Of a stretch of 64,000 nucleotides of DNA, positions 1-11,983 are shown piece after piece (the stretch's first letter is position 1; each line of letters begins with the position of its first letter). The stretch is from the NCBI GenBank assembly GCA_918026815.1, contig CAKJVC010000124.1:558001-622000 (forward strand). Direction: 5' to 3'. Made by a program: the position numbers and the translations under genes. This DNA is from Chalara sp. BL73. Taxonomy: Eukaryota > Ascomycota > Leotiomycetes > Helotiales. Below the pieces are notes generated by a model, which ran no database searches, was not told the DNA's origin, and saw only the letters and a program-made list of their open reading frames with translations.

Positions 1-197
1 TAGATGACACTAGACGGCTCTTTGAAGAGAAGAAACACGTGTGTGACGATCTGGAGCGTTGCGGCAATGCAGCTATCCGCAAGATCTTTTGCAGCTTGCA
101 TACTTACATGACAGATACAGTGACACGAAAGATGCACTTCCCACTTATCCAGTATCCGACGCCGCTTGCCGGATATGTGCTGCATTCTCAACACTCT

Positions 198-214
198 CCC
201 CCCCCCCCCCCCCC
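198..214 (+). repeat. Poly-C homopolymer run (17 C)
   Basis: Seventeen consecutive C residues, preceded by a CTCTC tract. It is a slippage-prone simple repeat, and its exact length may be unreliable in an assembly. No coding role is seen. Confidence 0.9.
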
Positions 215-2037
215 AAACGAAATTTGTTACGCCCGGCGCCTCTCAAGCATGATAGGAGACTGGTTTGGCAATGCGATCGAAGATTCACCGACAGTCTTAT
301 TTTAGGCTGTGGTTCAAAGGTTTGTTTGCTAACGGAGCGGTTCACCAAAAGGACCCATTGGGAGACCATGGTCTTTGTTGATGGACCGCGAAAGAGGCTG
401 GGCGGTGTGTACCTCGCCGCCTGCGAGTGGTGGAGTGACATAGGGCTTTGGCGTTGTTGTTCAGAGCTTCGGAGCTTCTACGCGTGACAAGCAACCAGTA
501 ACGGACCATTACCCGGAAAATCCTTCCCAAAAACCCCCACCGGATCCGTCTGTTGTATCGTTTGAGAATCGAGACACAGTCGCGTTGCCTGACCGCCATA
601 CTTTCTTGTTTAGGGTTCCATTGTTGTTGGTCCCCTAAGCGGCCGCGGCTGCGTCATGCTTTCCAAGCCATTTTTCACTGGAAATTTTTGGGGGACAGGA
701 TTATCAAGTTTGAGGATTATAGAATGACGAAAAGCTTCAAATTTTCATAATGTCATGCCATATCCTATAGTCCCGGAATATTACCCAACTAACAAGATAT
801 TAAGTGTCTTAAAAAAAAAACCCTCCGGAAATGGAGGTTAAAAATGGGGCGCGGGTACGATCCTTCTGGGGGATCCTGTCGATGGTCTCCCGCTCTGCCG
901 CTGTATCCCAGCTGTCTGGGAGCGAAAAGAGTCCTAAATCGGATTGGTGCCGTGCTATATCTGGAATATTATGAGCGCTTGCACGTGAAGTTGAAATGAG
1001 TGACCGCTCTATTTAGATGGATGATGAATGGCTGTTAAGCTTAAGTTGGGCATGATTACCAAAGGATTGCAGAAGCCCAGTTGGAACATGTCGGAAGCCT
1101 ACCGCACCAGTCAATCGAGAATGTTCAGGGCATCCGAAGACATTGAGGCCGCAGTGCTTGAAGGGGATAACTAACTTGGGAGTCAGGCTTGTAAAAGCGT
1201 AACCTTGGAAATTGGGGATGCGATCCGAGTGGGAGAGCAGCGCGGGGATTAAGATGACGAGTTTTGCGATCTCATCCACGCCTGACTTCTGGAAGAACGC
1301 CTGATAGAATCACGATGGTGTTCCCACCCGAGAGCAAAACGCGATTCTGGAACACGAGGAGAACCCTCTGACCTACCGTTTGTACCGGTCGGCTCGAAGC
1401 TGCAAGGCAAGCTTGAAAACATGAGATAGCTATCGCACAAAGCTACGCTTACAAGCCTACATCCAAAATAACACAAATTCAGATTGCCTCAAGTGCGCGA
1501 TTGGCGTTGGTTTCCTGGTTACGAGCTCTTTAGGCGTGTAGCCTATCATTCGATCAAACAAAGAATCATTGTTCTGGCGGGAGGAGGCGGTCTCTGTAGA
1601 GAGGCCAGGTGCTTGTGGTACATTGCGGCCTATGAGCGTGTCTATAGAAGCAAACTTGGCATGCAATAGGCACCGCGTAGCGAATCGGCGCAACAGTTGA
1701 TGGCAAGCATTTTTCATTTGGGCAGGGCCGCGAGAGCTGAGTGGATGAGGGAAACGTGAGAGCATATGGACCGTAGCCCCTTCTTTCCCCCCCTCTCCTC
1801 AGATAGGAAAAGGGTTGATGCCCAACGTGAAGGGCCTGTAACCTCAACTTAGTAATAGGCCGATAGCACTATGGCTCCTTGTAGAAGAGAGGGAGAGAGA
1901 GAGACAGGGCAAGTTGACAAGTGACCTTGGCTGTGGGAATCGCTTGCACCCGCATCGCATCCGCCTGTCGCCTTGCTTTTCCCGTTTTACCTGGGTCCCT
2001 CTAGTGACGGGCACGACCCTGTGAGTGGCAGCTAGTA

Positions 2038-2059
2038 GGGGGGTGGGTGGGTTGGTGGG
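2038..2059 (+). repeat. G-rich tract with G-quadruplex motif
   Basis: Four runs of at least three G occur on the plus strand (2038-2043, 2045-2047, 2049-2051 and 2057-2059), separated by loops of 1, 1 and 5 nt. This satisfies the standard intramolecular G-quadruplex pattern. It lies about 0.7 kb upstream of the bZIP start codon, inside a longer TGG-rich stretch. Confidence 0.6.
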
Positions 2060-2193
2060 TGGTGGTTGGTGATGGAGGTGGTGATGGGTGGTGCTGGTAG
2101 TAAAGCAGTTAGTGGTACTGTAGTGGGAGAGGAGGATGCCAGAAGGATGCCCAGAATGAAGCAGAACCCACCCACTGTGGGCACGCTGGAGCT

Positions 2194-2219
2194 GGGACTG
2201 GGACTGGGACTGGGACTGG
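2194..2219 (+). repeat. GGGACT tandem repeat forming a second G4 motif
   Basis: Four exact copies of the hexamer GGGACT follow each other, with GG after the last. The four GGG runs start at 2194, 2200, 2206 and 2212 and have 3-nt loops, which also fits the G-quadruplex pattern. It lies about 520 bp upstream of the bZIP start, in the probable promoter or long 5' leader. Confidence 0.7.
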
Positions 2220-2731
2220 ACTCCCTGTACCGTAGCGGTAGTGGAGATGGTCGATTTTGTTTTGTTGATTTTGATTGATGCTTCCTCGGGAGTTTGAACG
2301 AGGGCAGCTCTATCCGCCAGGTCAGGTTGGGCTGGTAGAATAAGAACCCCGTGCAGGCCCGGTCACTATCACGGATTTTCCTCCTCATACCTACCAACGG
2401 GTAAAATACAACATCATCCCACGCTCCAACGCACGACGTTTGTCTTTCATCCCGACAAAGCTTGTTGCCATTACACGAGACCATACTCATCTTCTCGACT
2501 CACTCGATTGTATACCTTTCTTGTGATTCAATATTTACCCTCCATCATCATCAGCATCGTCGTCGTCATCTTCTTCTTCTATTTAATCGTTGCGTTCAGA
2601 GCATCTAACGATTTCATCGAAAGTCTGTCCCGCTTCACCGCCACTACCCAGCTTCCCATCCGAACTTCGCTACTTCAACTCCCCCTCCCCCCACCAACCT
2701 CCTCTAATTCACAAACCACAACAACATCAAA

Positions 2732-4627
2732 ATGGCTGCTTTTCCTATGCACAACTATTATAGACCGTCATCGCTGACGGTTGACACGCATACTCAAAAC
2801 TATTTCGAAGAAGAGGAAGGAAGCATCTTAGACGACAATATCCTCGATCAAAGTGCCCTTGATAGCGGACTAGAAATGAGCCCACCCATGAATAGCTCAC
2901 GTCGAGACTCGTTTGCTGTTTCTTCTGCATTGTTCTCGCCAAAGACAGATGAGTGGATGCAGCAGCCAATGTCCAACAATCCTTTTGTTGAGCATAGCAA
3001 TAATCCTTTCATGCGGGTTGACTCGCAACAATCCTCATATGGACATCAAGGGCAGCAGCAGTGGTCGATGGGAAACGGGTCGGGTATGAGCACACCAATG
3101 CAAGCTCACGATGGCCTCCCTACAGACTTCGACAACGCTCCCATATTTCAAAGACCGATGCAGCACCAGACACCCTTCACGAACCCTGGAAACCAACAGT
3201 TACCATTGTTCTCATCATCAAACACCAGCAATGGATCGATGCCTGCGTCTCCGCAGAAGGAGTGGTCAGTAGCTGATGCGATGGAGCACCACGCTATGCC
3301 CAAGAGAATGCGGCCTCATAGCCCTACTCTGCGATCGCACCCGGACATGTCAAGAAGAGGTGATGGCATCAGGAAAAAGAACGCTCGTTTTGATATCCCT
3401 GCGGAACGTAACCTGACCAATATTGATCAACTCATCGCTCAGTCCACTGATGAGCAAGAGATCAAAGAGCTCAAGCAACAAAAGCGACTTCTTCGAAACC
3501 GACAAGCTGCGTACGTATTCACTCTTCCTTAGTTTTATATACCCCTCAGGCTTGCGGCTCGCTAACATAAATATAGTCTTGACTCCAGGCAACGCAAGAA
3601 ACAACATACTGAAAGACTTGAAGATGAGAAAAAGCACTATACCGCTATGATCAACGAGCTTGAGGAAGATCTTGCTGAGGCCAAGCTCAACATTGATGAG
3701 TGGGTTCGCAAAGAGCAACAGTATCAACAGTACATTGAAAACATGCAAATGGAGAAAGAGGAGATGATCCGCACCCACACCATCGAATCTGGTGATCTTC
3801 GGAAAAAAGTCAGTGTGCTCACGGAACACATCCAAAGGCTTGAAAGCAATGCCGCGGCAGCAGTTTCCAACACTACTGGCTTCTCTGCTGAGTATTCCGA
3901 TATTGATAGTCTTACAATGGACAGTGCTTGGGACAATATCTCTTTCCTCAACGACTTCTCAGCTGAGACTGAGGTCAAGGTCGAAAATGCACTTGTCCCC
4001 ACAAAGAAACTAGAGCTCAGCGAGCCAGAAAAGCCTGCCGCACAAGGCTTACTTGTTATGCTTCTCCTCTTCGGTGCTTTTGTTGCTTCAAAGGGTTCTT
4101 CATCCAGCATTCCTCAGATGTCGGATGATGTCCGAGCCGCCTCGGCTACCATCTTAGAAGATATGCTGAAAGATGCTGGCGTGCCGCAAACTGCTTCTGG
4201 TGTTTCTGAAGCTGTCGCTCCTCTCCAATCTGGTACTTCATGGCCATCTTCACATCTTACCACGATGGGAGGACATGACATGATTGGTGTCACATCATCA
4301 ACTCTTGGAGACCTCGCCGATTCTCTTGCTCAGCCTACTGAAGAACAAAACCACGAACAACTTTTTTCCTTGTCAGCAGCACAGTATAATGGTCTCAACT
4401 CTCAAGATTTCCTGCAAAATGCCCCTGCTCGATCAACATCTCAAGGGCGGCGAAACCTGGGTGAGTCTCTTGCTGCCATGCGAGCCAACAGCAAGAACTC
4501 CGCAGCCGAGGTATACACCCGTTCTCTCCTCTGGGATCAAGTCCCTAGTGAAGTTGTCCGCAACTTCGCCAAACTCGTCGCCGAATGCAATCCCCAACAC
4601 CATGAGGATTGCGCTTCGGCTGGCTAA
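2732..4627 (+). CDS. bZIP transcription factor
   Basis: Two exons, 2732-3510 and 3577-4627, encode about 609 aa. The 66-nt intron has donor GTACGT, a GCTAAC branch site and acceptor ATATAG, and splits the basic region. After splicing this reads NRQAALDSRQRKK, with the invariant bZIP Asn and Arg correctly spaced (about residues 255-268). A long coiled-coil leucine zipper follows to about residue 350. The N-terminal 240 residues are low-complexity and rich in Ser, Gln, Met and Pro. A short strongly hydrophobic segment (GLLVMLLLFGAFVAS) sits near residues 417-431, which is unusual for a soluble nuclear factor. The C-terminus, after this segment, is Ser-rich. The start is the first ATG of the open frame in good context (AAAATGGC). 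I recognise a fungal bZIP family but not a named regulator, so no symbol is given. Predicted location is the nucleus. Confidence 0.9.
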
Positions 4628-5901
4628 AACGTGTCTCGACGACAACCAAATTCTCATTGGGTCTTTCCCTTGACGATTCCCTACTCAGTCATATTCCACG
4701 GCTCGCGCACCAGAGAATCTGTTGCTCACGCATTATGTCTTTCATATTATTATTATCGTCATCTATCAGCAAGCGAGCGAAGCGTTGGAATTAGTGTGTT
4801 TTTTTTGGGTCATTTCCTCTCCATTTTTGGTCGGCATATCATCATAGCGCAGCGAAGGAATCAACAACGAATGAAAATCGAGCCCATAACTCGAAATCGC
4901 CCACAGATTGCGGCACATGTATTTAAATTGGACACAGCACAAAGGAGGAGGAATACCACACGGTTTTGGGATAAAGGGTCTACGGCAGAATTGCGCTTTT
5001 TTTTTTCACGAAGACAACAACATAACACACGTTTTTACGACTTTAAAGATACCATGCCTCACGACCAGCGGAAAAGGGAAATTTGCTATTATGAGATTAT
5101 GGCTATTATGATCGTTGACAGTTTTTTCCATGAGGGGTGCGGATTTACGATGATGTAGATCTAATCTAGGGCCGGACGCAGTGTTTTAATTGTGAGGATT
5201 TGAGTGGGAGGCAAATGTATTTACTGTATGGAGAGGCATATGTATTTAGCTTCACTTTCGCAGGCATTTACATGAATACCATGTTACCTGCATATATGTC
5301 CCTCGTATCCAGCTTTCCAATTTTGACTTTGGGGGCTCTGTTCAGAAATACGATCACCCCGATTTAGGTAAGATTCCCGACCAAGCTCTCTGCACTCAGT
5401 GTTCTAGGCAGCCTTTCAATAGAAGTCCCGGATTGGCAGAGTCTAAGACTAATGATGTCCGAATGTGGCTGTTCAGCATCCTGATTATGTCACAAGGCTT
5501 TGGTACCTTTTACAACACCTGGAACTGTCTCACTTTTCCGCATGACATGGAAAACCTGACTGACACGAATTGAAACAAGAGATGATGAAAATCGATGGAA
5601 GTATCGATTTTTATTGACTCGATCGAGCGTTTTTCACACTGCCGGAGTTGAGCTTTCCTAAGACAATAATGCATACCAGTGATCCATGCCCCATGAAATC
5701 CGGTAAACTCCCCCATTCCTGTACCTGTGTCACGTAACCCCTCCTAAGCTTCCTGCCTATCTTGAATCCCGATTACCTAGCTGAAATACATCTCATTGGG
5801 AAATTCCGGCTTGACCAAAATCGCGACCTCATCATCCCCCTTGTTCTAGCATACGCCCCAAGAACTACATATCGTACAGTAGCGTTCGCAGGCGGACAGT
5901 C
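4628..5901. other. Convergent intergenic region
   Basis: This lies between the 3' end of the bZIP gene and the 3' end of the minus-strand Sel1-repeat gene. It contains AT-rich probable 3' untranslated sequence with T runs (about 4798 and 4999). I see no gene. Confidence 0.6.
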
Positions 5902-7748
5902 TCACTTCTTCTGGTTCCCCTCATTGTATTTGTCCTTCCAGATCCTATAGCGTGGGGAATAAAAATAATCAGCCGAGTGGACGGCTAAAAGTAGTTTCTG
6001 ATGGGGGAGAACGCGCGAGAGCCTATCGGGCCTGTATCGCTCTCGTCATACGGAACGGCGCTGCACGAGATGGCCTCCCAAGACGGCCCCTCACAACACG
6101 AACGCCTGAACGAGAAAACCAAACTTCTCATAGGGCTTCGCTTAGGGGAGGGAATGTGAAGAAATGCGGAACGTACCAGGTATTGCCCAATGTTTTGCTA
6201 CCTTTGGATTCGGCCAGCCTGTAGTATTTTGCTGCCGCGAACTGCGAGCGCGATAGTCAGCCTCATGCGATGGGTTGATGCATTATGCGTGGGGTAAGTT
6301 AGGAAGCCTCATTGCTGCCCAAAATGCAGTCATCAAAAGGGGAGCACAATGGCGCGCAAGCCACGCTCATGCCCGCGAGGCTGGGTCAGGAGCTGAAAGG
6401 GCAAGCTATGAAGCTATTCCGAAACCTTGGTTCAAGTAATATTGAAGGTTGGGGTAACACATACCCTGTCTTTCTTACACCCAAATCCATTGTCGTAACA
6501 CCAGGCTACTTCGTTCATCGCATCTGCCGGGTGTCAGTCCTCTTTATTTGCCCAGTCAGGCTGGAATCTGTCTAACATACCAGTATCACCTAGATTTGCT
6601 GCGGTCTCGTAGTACTGGACACCAGTGTTAGTAGATAGTGCTCATGGCTTTTCCCCGATCCAATCCTTTAGATTCACATACCTGTTTGGCTGCAATCTTG
6701 TCCACTGGCACACCCCAACCATGACGAAAGCAGTTCCCCAATTCAAAAATCGCAAGGACGAGCTCTCCCTTGGCAGCTCCTCCTTTCTTCATACCCGCTT
6801 TCAGCGCAAGCTCCTCGACATCGCTCGCATTGGACGCTGCTGCTGATAGGTATTTGACAGCTGCTTCGGGATCAGGTGTTATTCCCCAACCATGCCTAAG
6901 AAGAGACAAATCAGAACCGCCTCAAAAGTCTAGACTTTCTCTCCTTCCATCGCCAATGACAAGATATGAGAATGACCTGTTTGCAACCTTGTTTGCAGGG
7001 CAAAGGACGCGTTTACATACCTAAGAGCAAGACCATACAAAACCTGACTCAAAGCATTGTTCTCTCCGTTTGGATCTGCCAATCGGCCAAACATCTGTGT
7101 AGCAGTCTCCAGTTCTCCTGCTTCATGTAACCTGATTGCTTCTTGTATATTGTCATCCGCCTGCTGCGACGAAACAGATCTGTTCACATCCGGCTTGATG
7201 CTCATATCTTTAAATGAACCAAGATCTGACACAGAAGCCCCCGGCGTATTCGGTCTGCTTCTTTGCTGCTCATTCTTTTTAGCCAGTCTCGTCGCTCTTG
7301 CTTCCCACTGTGACTCAACTCCCGTAGTGTCTTCGTTGTCTCCTACCACTTGAATATCTGGCAGATCGTCTGGCACATTCGATGAGCTATGATCCCTCCT
7401 CAGACCCAATCGATGTGACAACCTTTTATGCCCTGGTGGGCTTTTGGACTTCTCGCTGTTATTGGATTTTGCAGAGGATTTGGACGCGGTGGAAGCCGTT
7501 CGTGGGCGACCTTTGAAGAGACTGCTCATTCGCGACTCCTTGCCCCCATCCACAGAAGGCGGGTTTGTAGATTCTATGGAGGTAAATGTAGGCGGGGAGA
7601 TAATCTCCTGCGTATGCGTATCGCTGCGCATAAACGTAAACTGGAATTCATTTGGATCTGCTGGTGGTGGGGGTTCATGCTTTGGGAGCTTCTCCCCGCC
7701 ATCATTGAGTGTATCCTTCTTCTTCAAGAAATCTCGTAGAGTGGGCAT
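5902..7748 (-). CDS. Sel1-repeat (HCP-like) protein, Dsf2/Nif1-like
   Basis: Six exons on the minus strand: 7748-7021, 6895-6682, 6614-6581, 6523-6465, 6241-6177 and 5944-5902, giving about 380 aa. All joins keep frame. The N-terminal ~180 residues are disordered, basic and Ser-rich (MPTLRDFLKKK at the start). From about residue 200 the protein has Sel1-type helical repeats, recognisable from HGWGI, ALKAGMKKG, FRHGWGV, YYETAANLGD, AMNEVAWCY and AAKYYRLAE, and ends with IWKDKY. Fungal proteins of this shape include yeast Dsf2 and fission-yeast Nif1, a regulator acting on a mitotic-inhibitor kinase pathway. A signalling-scaffold role is an inference from the family. The very small exons (34, 43, 59 and 65 nt) make automated prediction error-prone here. 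Confidence 0.82.
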
Positions 7749-8233
7749 GCTTTCGGCCTGTCTAGAGATTGTACTAGATTGCCGTATCCGGTCTTGTTTT
7801 GCACAGGTAGTTAAGAGAAAATGACGCAGGTAGTCGCGACGCTTGTACGCTGATGATTATAGGTAGCTTTTAGCATGCGGGGACGACGAGCTGAGATATA
7901 CTTCCTCTTTGACTCACAATGTAATAGCTAACATAAGCCATGCATCAATATAAAATCCAAATTAAGTACTCTTTCGCACACTTTGTAGGCTTGGTTTATA
8001 ATATTGCGGTCCTTTTCGTGGCTCATTCCTGGAGGCTAAGAATAGCACTTGCTGAGCCCCTGAACAAAGAAAATGTAATTTAGTGAGCCTTGCAAGAGAC
8101 ACACTTTCGTGAAACCGCGAAACATGTAACAATTCATTACAGGAAATTTATAGTAGATACTGTGGACATGAGTAAATCATTTCGTTTAGTTATTCATTTC
8201 TACATTCATATGTAATGTTCGTTTGAAAATATT
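7749..8233. other. Intergenic region, Sel1-repeat gene promoter
   Basis: AT-rich spacer between two same-strand minus genes. It must hold the promoter of the Sel1-repeat gene and the 3' end of NOC4. No gene or RNA is recognised. Confidence 0.6.
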
Positions 8234-9958
8234 CTACATTCCCCAGAGGCTAGCGACTAAACTATCCTTCAATCCCGATTCCGCATCATACTTTAAAAGT
8301 ATTCTCTTTGGTATTTCAAACTCAACATCTGGTTCCTTCTTGAGTGTCTTATTTAGGTGTGTTGTGAGCATCTACGATTAAATTAGTCAATTGACCCAAT
8401 AGAAGCCATAAACCTCTGACTTACACTTGCAGAATTATGGTCTAGGAAGTCTTCCAGATTATAAGCATGTTTGGTGAACTGCTCCGATATTATCTTGGCT
8501 AACGACGCAACATTCGGATGGAAATGAGATTGCAGAGTGACAATTTCCCACAAGCAACTCTCAATGGCATTTGTCTCCATTGGATCTGCCTCGTCCATCA
8601 AGAAAGGGTCTGGCATGCCCGAACTCTCCAGAATCTTCTTTGCTTCCGATGTTCTAGGTACACGATGTATCATGAACGTACATGTAGGATGCTTTTTGAG
8701 AATGTTGTATATCCATGGGATGATAGACACTATGCCTGATGGAGGTGCACTCAGTGTGAGCCTCGATAATCGTTTGAGGAAGCTCGCCACAAGAGCTGCC
8801 GGAAGATGGGTTGATGCGAGGAATACATCCAAGAGCCTAAGAAACCGTGAGCGATGCTTAGAGTTTAAGATATCCCGGTCCAATAATGAGTATAATTTCT
8901 GGTAAAATAATGGATAGTCCAGGTTCTTTTCTTCAATTAGATAGAAGACCCCAGAAAGCGCCAGTAAAGACATGGATCCGCCAGCATTGTATGAATCTGT
9001 CAAGAAGTCCATCAACAACTCCGGTTTTGTGAACCAAGGCGCGATGGAGTCCCTCATCAAGCCCAGGATTATTTTCCTCTGCTGCTTGTTCATCTCCTGT
9101 GTCATCAAAGCCAACCATGCTCCTTGAGCCCGTCTCTTGTGTTGGGCCAAAGAGTAAAGTGCGTGGTTGCTTCTCTTTGGTGCTTTAATGTAAAAGTCTT
9201 CGAGTTCCTCCGCAGAGTCTGGTACAGATTCAATTGACTTGAGAATTTCCATTACGGCATCAAACTTATCAAATCTTGCCGATTCCTTTATGAAATTCCT
9301 ATCAAAACATTCAGCATGTGCCCCAACAGTTTTCAAAGGGAGGCTCTTACTCAATTGCCTCAAAGGTATAAAACCGAATATCATCATATTCCTCAACAAA
9401 TTTCTCAGCAAATTCTTGCCTAGTACTTCCGTCATTGCTGGCCGTCAGAAGTTTGTTTAGAATGTCTGCCAAAAAGACTGTGGGAAAATGGTAGTCCTGG
9501 CCATTGAGAAGATGTTCTCCCTCTGTTTTTAACAGTCTCATACATAGAGTCAATGTGGTAGACTCCACTCCATCTTCCGAGAGAAGTTTCAATAGCTCAA
9601 GCTTGTAGGTCAGGTATCGTTCTCTAAGCCAACTAATCACACCAGCTTCCTTCTCCGACCCCGTCTGCTTCTTGGTCAATTCTCTGGAAACCATAAGTCT
9701 TGTAAAGATCCTGCATAATGAAATGGCAGCCACAACAGCGATGTCTCCATCCTCACTGTCGGCTTGCAATATCTTGATTAATTTGGTAATATTGTTGTAA
9801 TGCTTTCTCGACTCCAAAACCTCATTTTCGAGTAGAAAAATTTGCGCCTGCGGATCTTTCTCAGCGCTTTCTGATCGTACACGTTTTAGCGGCTTCTCCT
9901 TAGCCGGGCCTCTTTTCCTCTTTGCCGGGTGACCAGCTGTATCCACGAGTGCAGGCAT
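8234..9958 (-). CDS. noc4: Nucleolar complex protein 4 (Noc4), CBF domain
   Basis: Three exons on the minus strand: 9958-9351, 9298-8425 and 8371-8234, giving about 539 aa, close to yeast Noc4 (552 aa). The introns are 52 and 53 nt. The N-terminus carries a basic KRKRGPAKEKPLKRVR nuclear/nucleolar signal. The C-terminal half is the CBF/Mak21 domain, with QGAWLALM, LLALSGVFYL, YPLFYQKLYSLLD, SRFLRLLDVFLAS, LPAALVASFLKRLSRL and IPWIYNILKKHP. Noc4 works with Nop14 in nuclear maturation and export of the 40S ribosomal subunit. The short last exon adds an acidic/basic tail ending SLVASLWGM. The gene is divergent from ATP4 and shares its ~200-bp promoter. Confidence 0.95.
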
Positions 9959-10157
9959 GGTATTGATTGAGAATCTCTTGTTCAGAGCAAAATAGAGACA
10001 TGTTGATAACGATAAGAAATAATTTTGAGCCCAGCCTTGAAGATCACGTGAGAATGATATTAGTGGGGCCTACACCCTAACAAGGTTCTACCGAAGTCCT
10101 CCGATCAACTTCATTCTTTCGACGACGAAGCTCAATACCATCTCCTCTCAGTACACA
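9959..10157. promoter_or_regulatory. Divergent NOC4/ATP4 promoter with TCACGTGA
   Basis: Only 199 bp separate the two divergent start codons. It contains the palindrome TCACGTGA at 10044-10051. This is a CACGTG E-box core of the type bound by Cbf1-like bHLH factors in fungi, some of which act on respiratory and ribosome-biogenesis genes. That it controls both genes is an inference. Confidence 0.55.
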
Positions 10158-11061
10158 ATGGCATCCCGCTTGGCAAGAAGCGCCTTAGGTATGTAATTGA
10201 CCACATAATAGATGCCTAGAGCCAATTGAAGCCTTCGCCAGGCGCTGACAAGAGTAGGCGCCGCTCGTCTTCGACCAGCTATTCCTGTCCGCTCCCTCCC
10301 AGCTCTCACCACAGCTCTCACAAGCCATCGTTCAGCATCCTCCTCTGTCCCTGCGGAAGATCCAAAAAAGAAGGCGCAATCGATTCTCGACTCGCTGCCA
10401 GGCAATTCATTGATCTCCAAAACTGCGATTCTTTCCTCGACGGCAGGTGTCGCGATTTACGCTCTCAGCAACGAATACTATGTTGTGAATGAAGAGACCA
10501 TTGTTATGTTCTGCCTGTTGAGCATTTGGACGGCTGTCATCAAGTATGGAGGGCCAGCCTACTCAGAGTGGGCTCAGGCACAGACCAACAAGATCAAGGG
10601 CATCTTGAATGCTGCCAGAGCAGACCACACTGAAGCTGTCAAGACGCGCATTGAGAGCGTTCAACAATTGGGAAGCGTTGTTGACATCACCAAGACCCTC
10701 TTCGAAGTCTCAAAGGTACGGCTGGATGGTCAGAAGCACTGGGAATGAATTCTTACTTGAACAGGAAACTGCACAACTCGAAGCTAAGGCGCACGAGCTC
10801 GAACAAACCACCGCTCTTGCAGCTGAGGCTAAATCAGTACTTGACTCATGGGTTCGATATGAGGGGCAGGTGAAGATCCGCCAACAGAAGGAGTTGTCAG
10901 AGTCGATCATTGCCAAGATCCAGAAAGAGCTTGAGAACCCTAAAGTTCTTCAACAAATTCTTCAACAGAGTGTAGCAGATGTCGAGAGTGAGTATTTTAT
11001 CCTTTCAATAGTGCTTTGACTGATATTCTTGACAGAGATCGTTTCATCAAAAGCACAATAG
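10158..11061 (+). CDS. atp4: Mitochondrial ATP synthase subunit 4 (subunit b)
   Basis: Four exons, 10158-10188, 10258-10715, 10765-10987 and 11036-11061, encode about 245 aa (yeast Atp4 is 244 aa). The first exon covers only ten codons. The N-terminus is an Arg/Ser/Ala-rich mitochondrial presequence (MASRLARSALGAARLRP). Two hydrophobic inner-membrane segments follow (about residues 60-80 and 85-105, with NEYYVVNEETIV between them). Then comes the long charged helix that forms the peripheral stalk (EAKAHELEQTTALAAEAKSV and onward). The last exon encodes only KIVSSKAQ. The protein joins the Fo sector to F1 and the stator stalk. Introns have regular fungal signals. Confidence 0.95.
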
Positions 11062-11983
11062 ATGAGAAATGGGCCGGAATAAAGATTTTCCTTCGTCATC
11101 AGTGTTACATAAACCCCTGTGCTATAGTCAATTGATGCATTTTCTTCTCTATGCAATACTCGCTATGGAATAGGCGTTTCTTGAAGCGTTGCATGAGATC
11201 AGCCTTTCCCCACTCCAGAATACACTCAGACCAGCCGTTCAGGACGTCTACCAAAGTGGAACATGTTATATAGGCAATTGGCACTTTACAGTAATACAAG
11301 AGAAGACAAATTTATTTGTGAAGACCTTCAGTCACCAAATTCGGCAAAATTATACAAGTCCACCTTTCCTTTAGTATTTAACAAATACTAATCATAGATT
11401 AGGCAACAAGTTTATAAAAATGTGTAACATCCTAGGGAGGGGTTTTCGGCCATTACCAATTTCCATAGGTGATCCCCATCAATTCCATTATAACCTCTTC
11501 CCGCAAGACTAATAATACTTCCCTTTGTTGTTTAGCGTTTTGTCTTGCTTTATTCCTCCCACCTGACACCCAACCTGTCTTTCATGGCTTGACTTTACTA
11601 ACCAAGCTGGATCTCAGTCTGAGAGGGACAAAAAGTGTTTTCTCACCAGTTCTAGGTTACTCTGTTCAATGTATGTCTTGCTTCTAATTCTACCTTTTCG
11701 CGAAACCTCCTTGTAAAGTTGAATCTCGCTTCTTGGTCGAATTATCCGAAATAATTTCTCAAAGAGCGAACGAACCTTGTAGTCGAAACGCTAAATTGTA
11801 AAGAAGGATATCCGCCCGCCGAAAGTCTAATGCAGCATTTCTGAACAATGTTTTAGAACAATAGAAACAACGCACATAAACCAACGAAAAATTCATATGA
11901 GACCCTCATTCCCGTTACCTCTCCTCCACATCTGAGAGCTTGCAATACTCCCAAGGATACTACGTAATTCACCATCCCTCATA
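11062..11983. other. Intergenic region
   Basis: AT-rich sequence downstream of ATP4. I see no coding region; the open frames are below 75 codons and lack family features. The 3' part probably holds the promoter of the small Cys-rich protein gene. Confidence 0.55.

Larger units (their letters stand above)
1..2731. other. Intergenic region upstream of the bZIP gene
   Basis: I see no convincing gene here. The open frames are short, overlap on both strands and match nothing I recognise. The stretch holds a 17-base C run at 198-214, G-rich DNA around 2038-2214 (listed separately) and, from about 2500 to 2731, a pyrimidine-rich tract with CAT/CGT/TCT trinucleotide runs. That tract probably forms the 5' leader of the downstream gene. 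Confidence 0.6.

Noticed and set aside
59..487. 142-codon open frame at the left edge
   Set aside because: It runs through the poly-C tract, has no motif, and overlapping frames exist on both strands.
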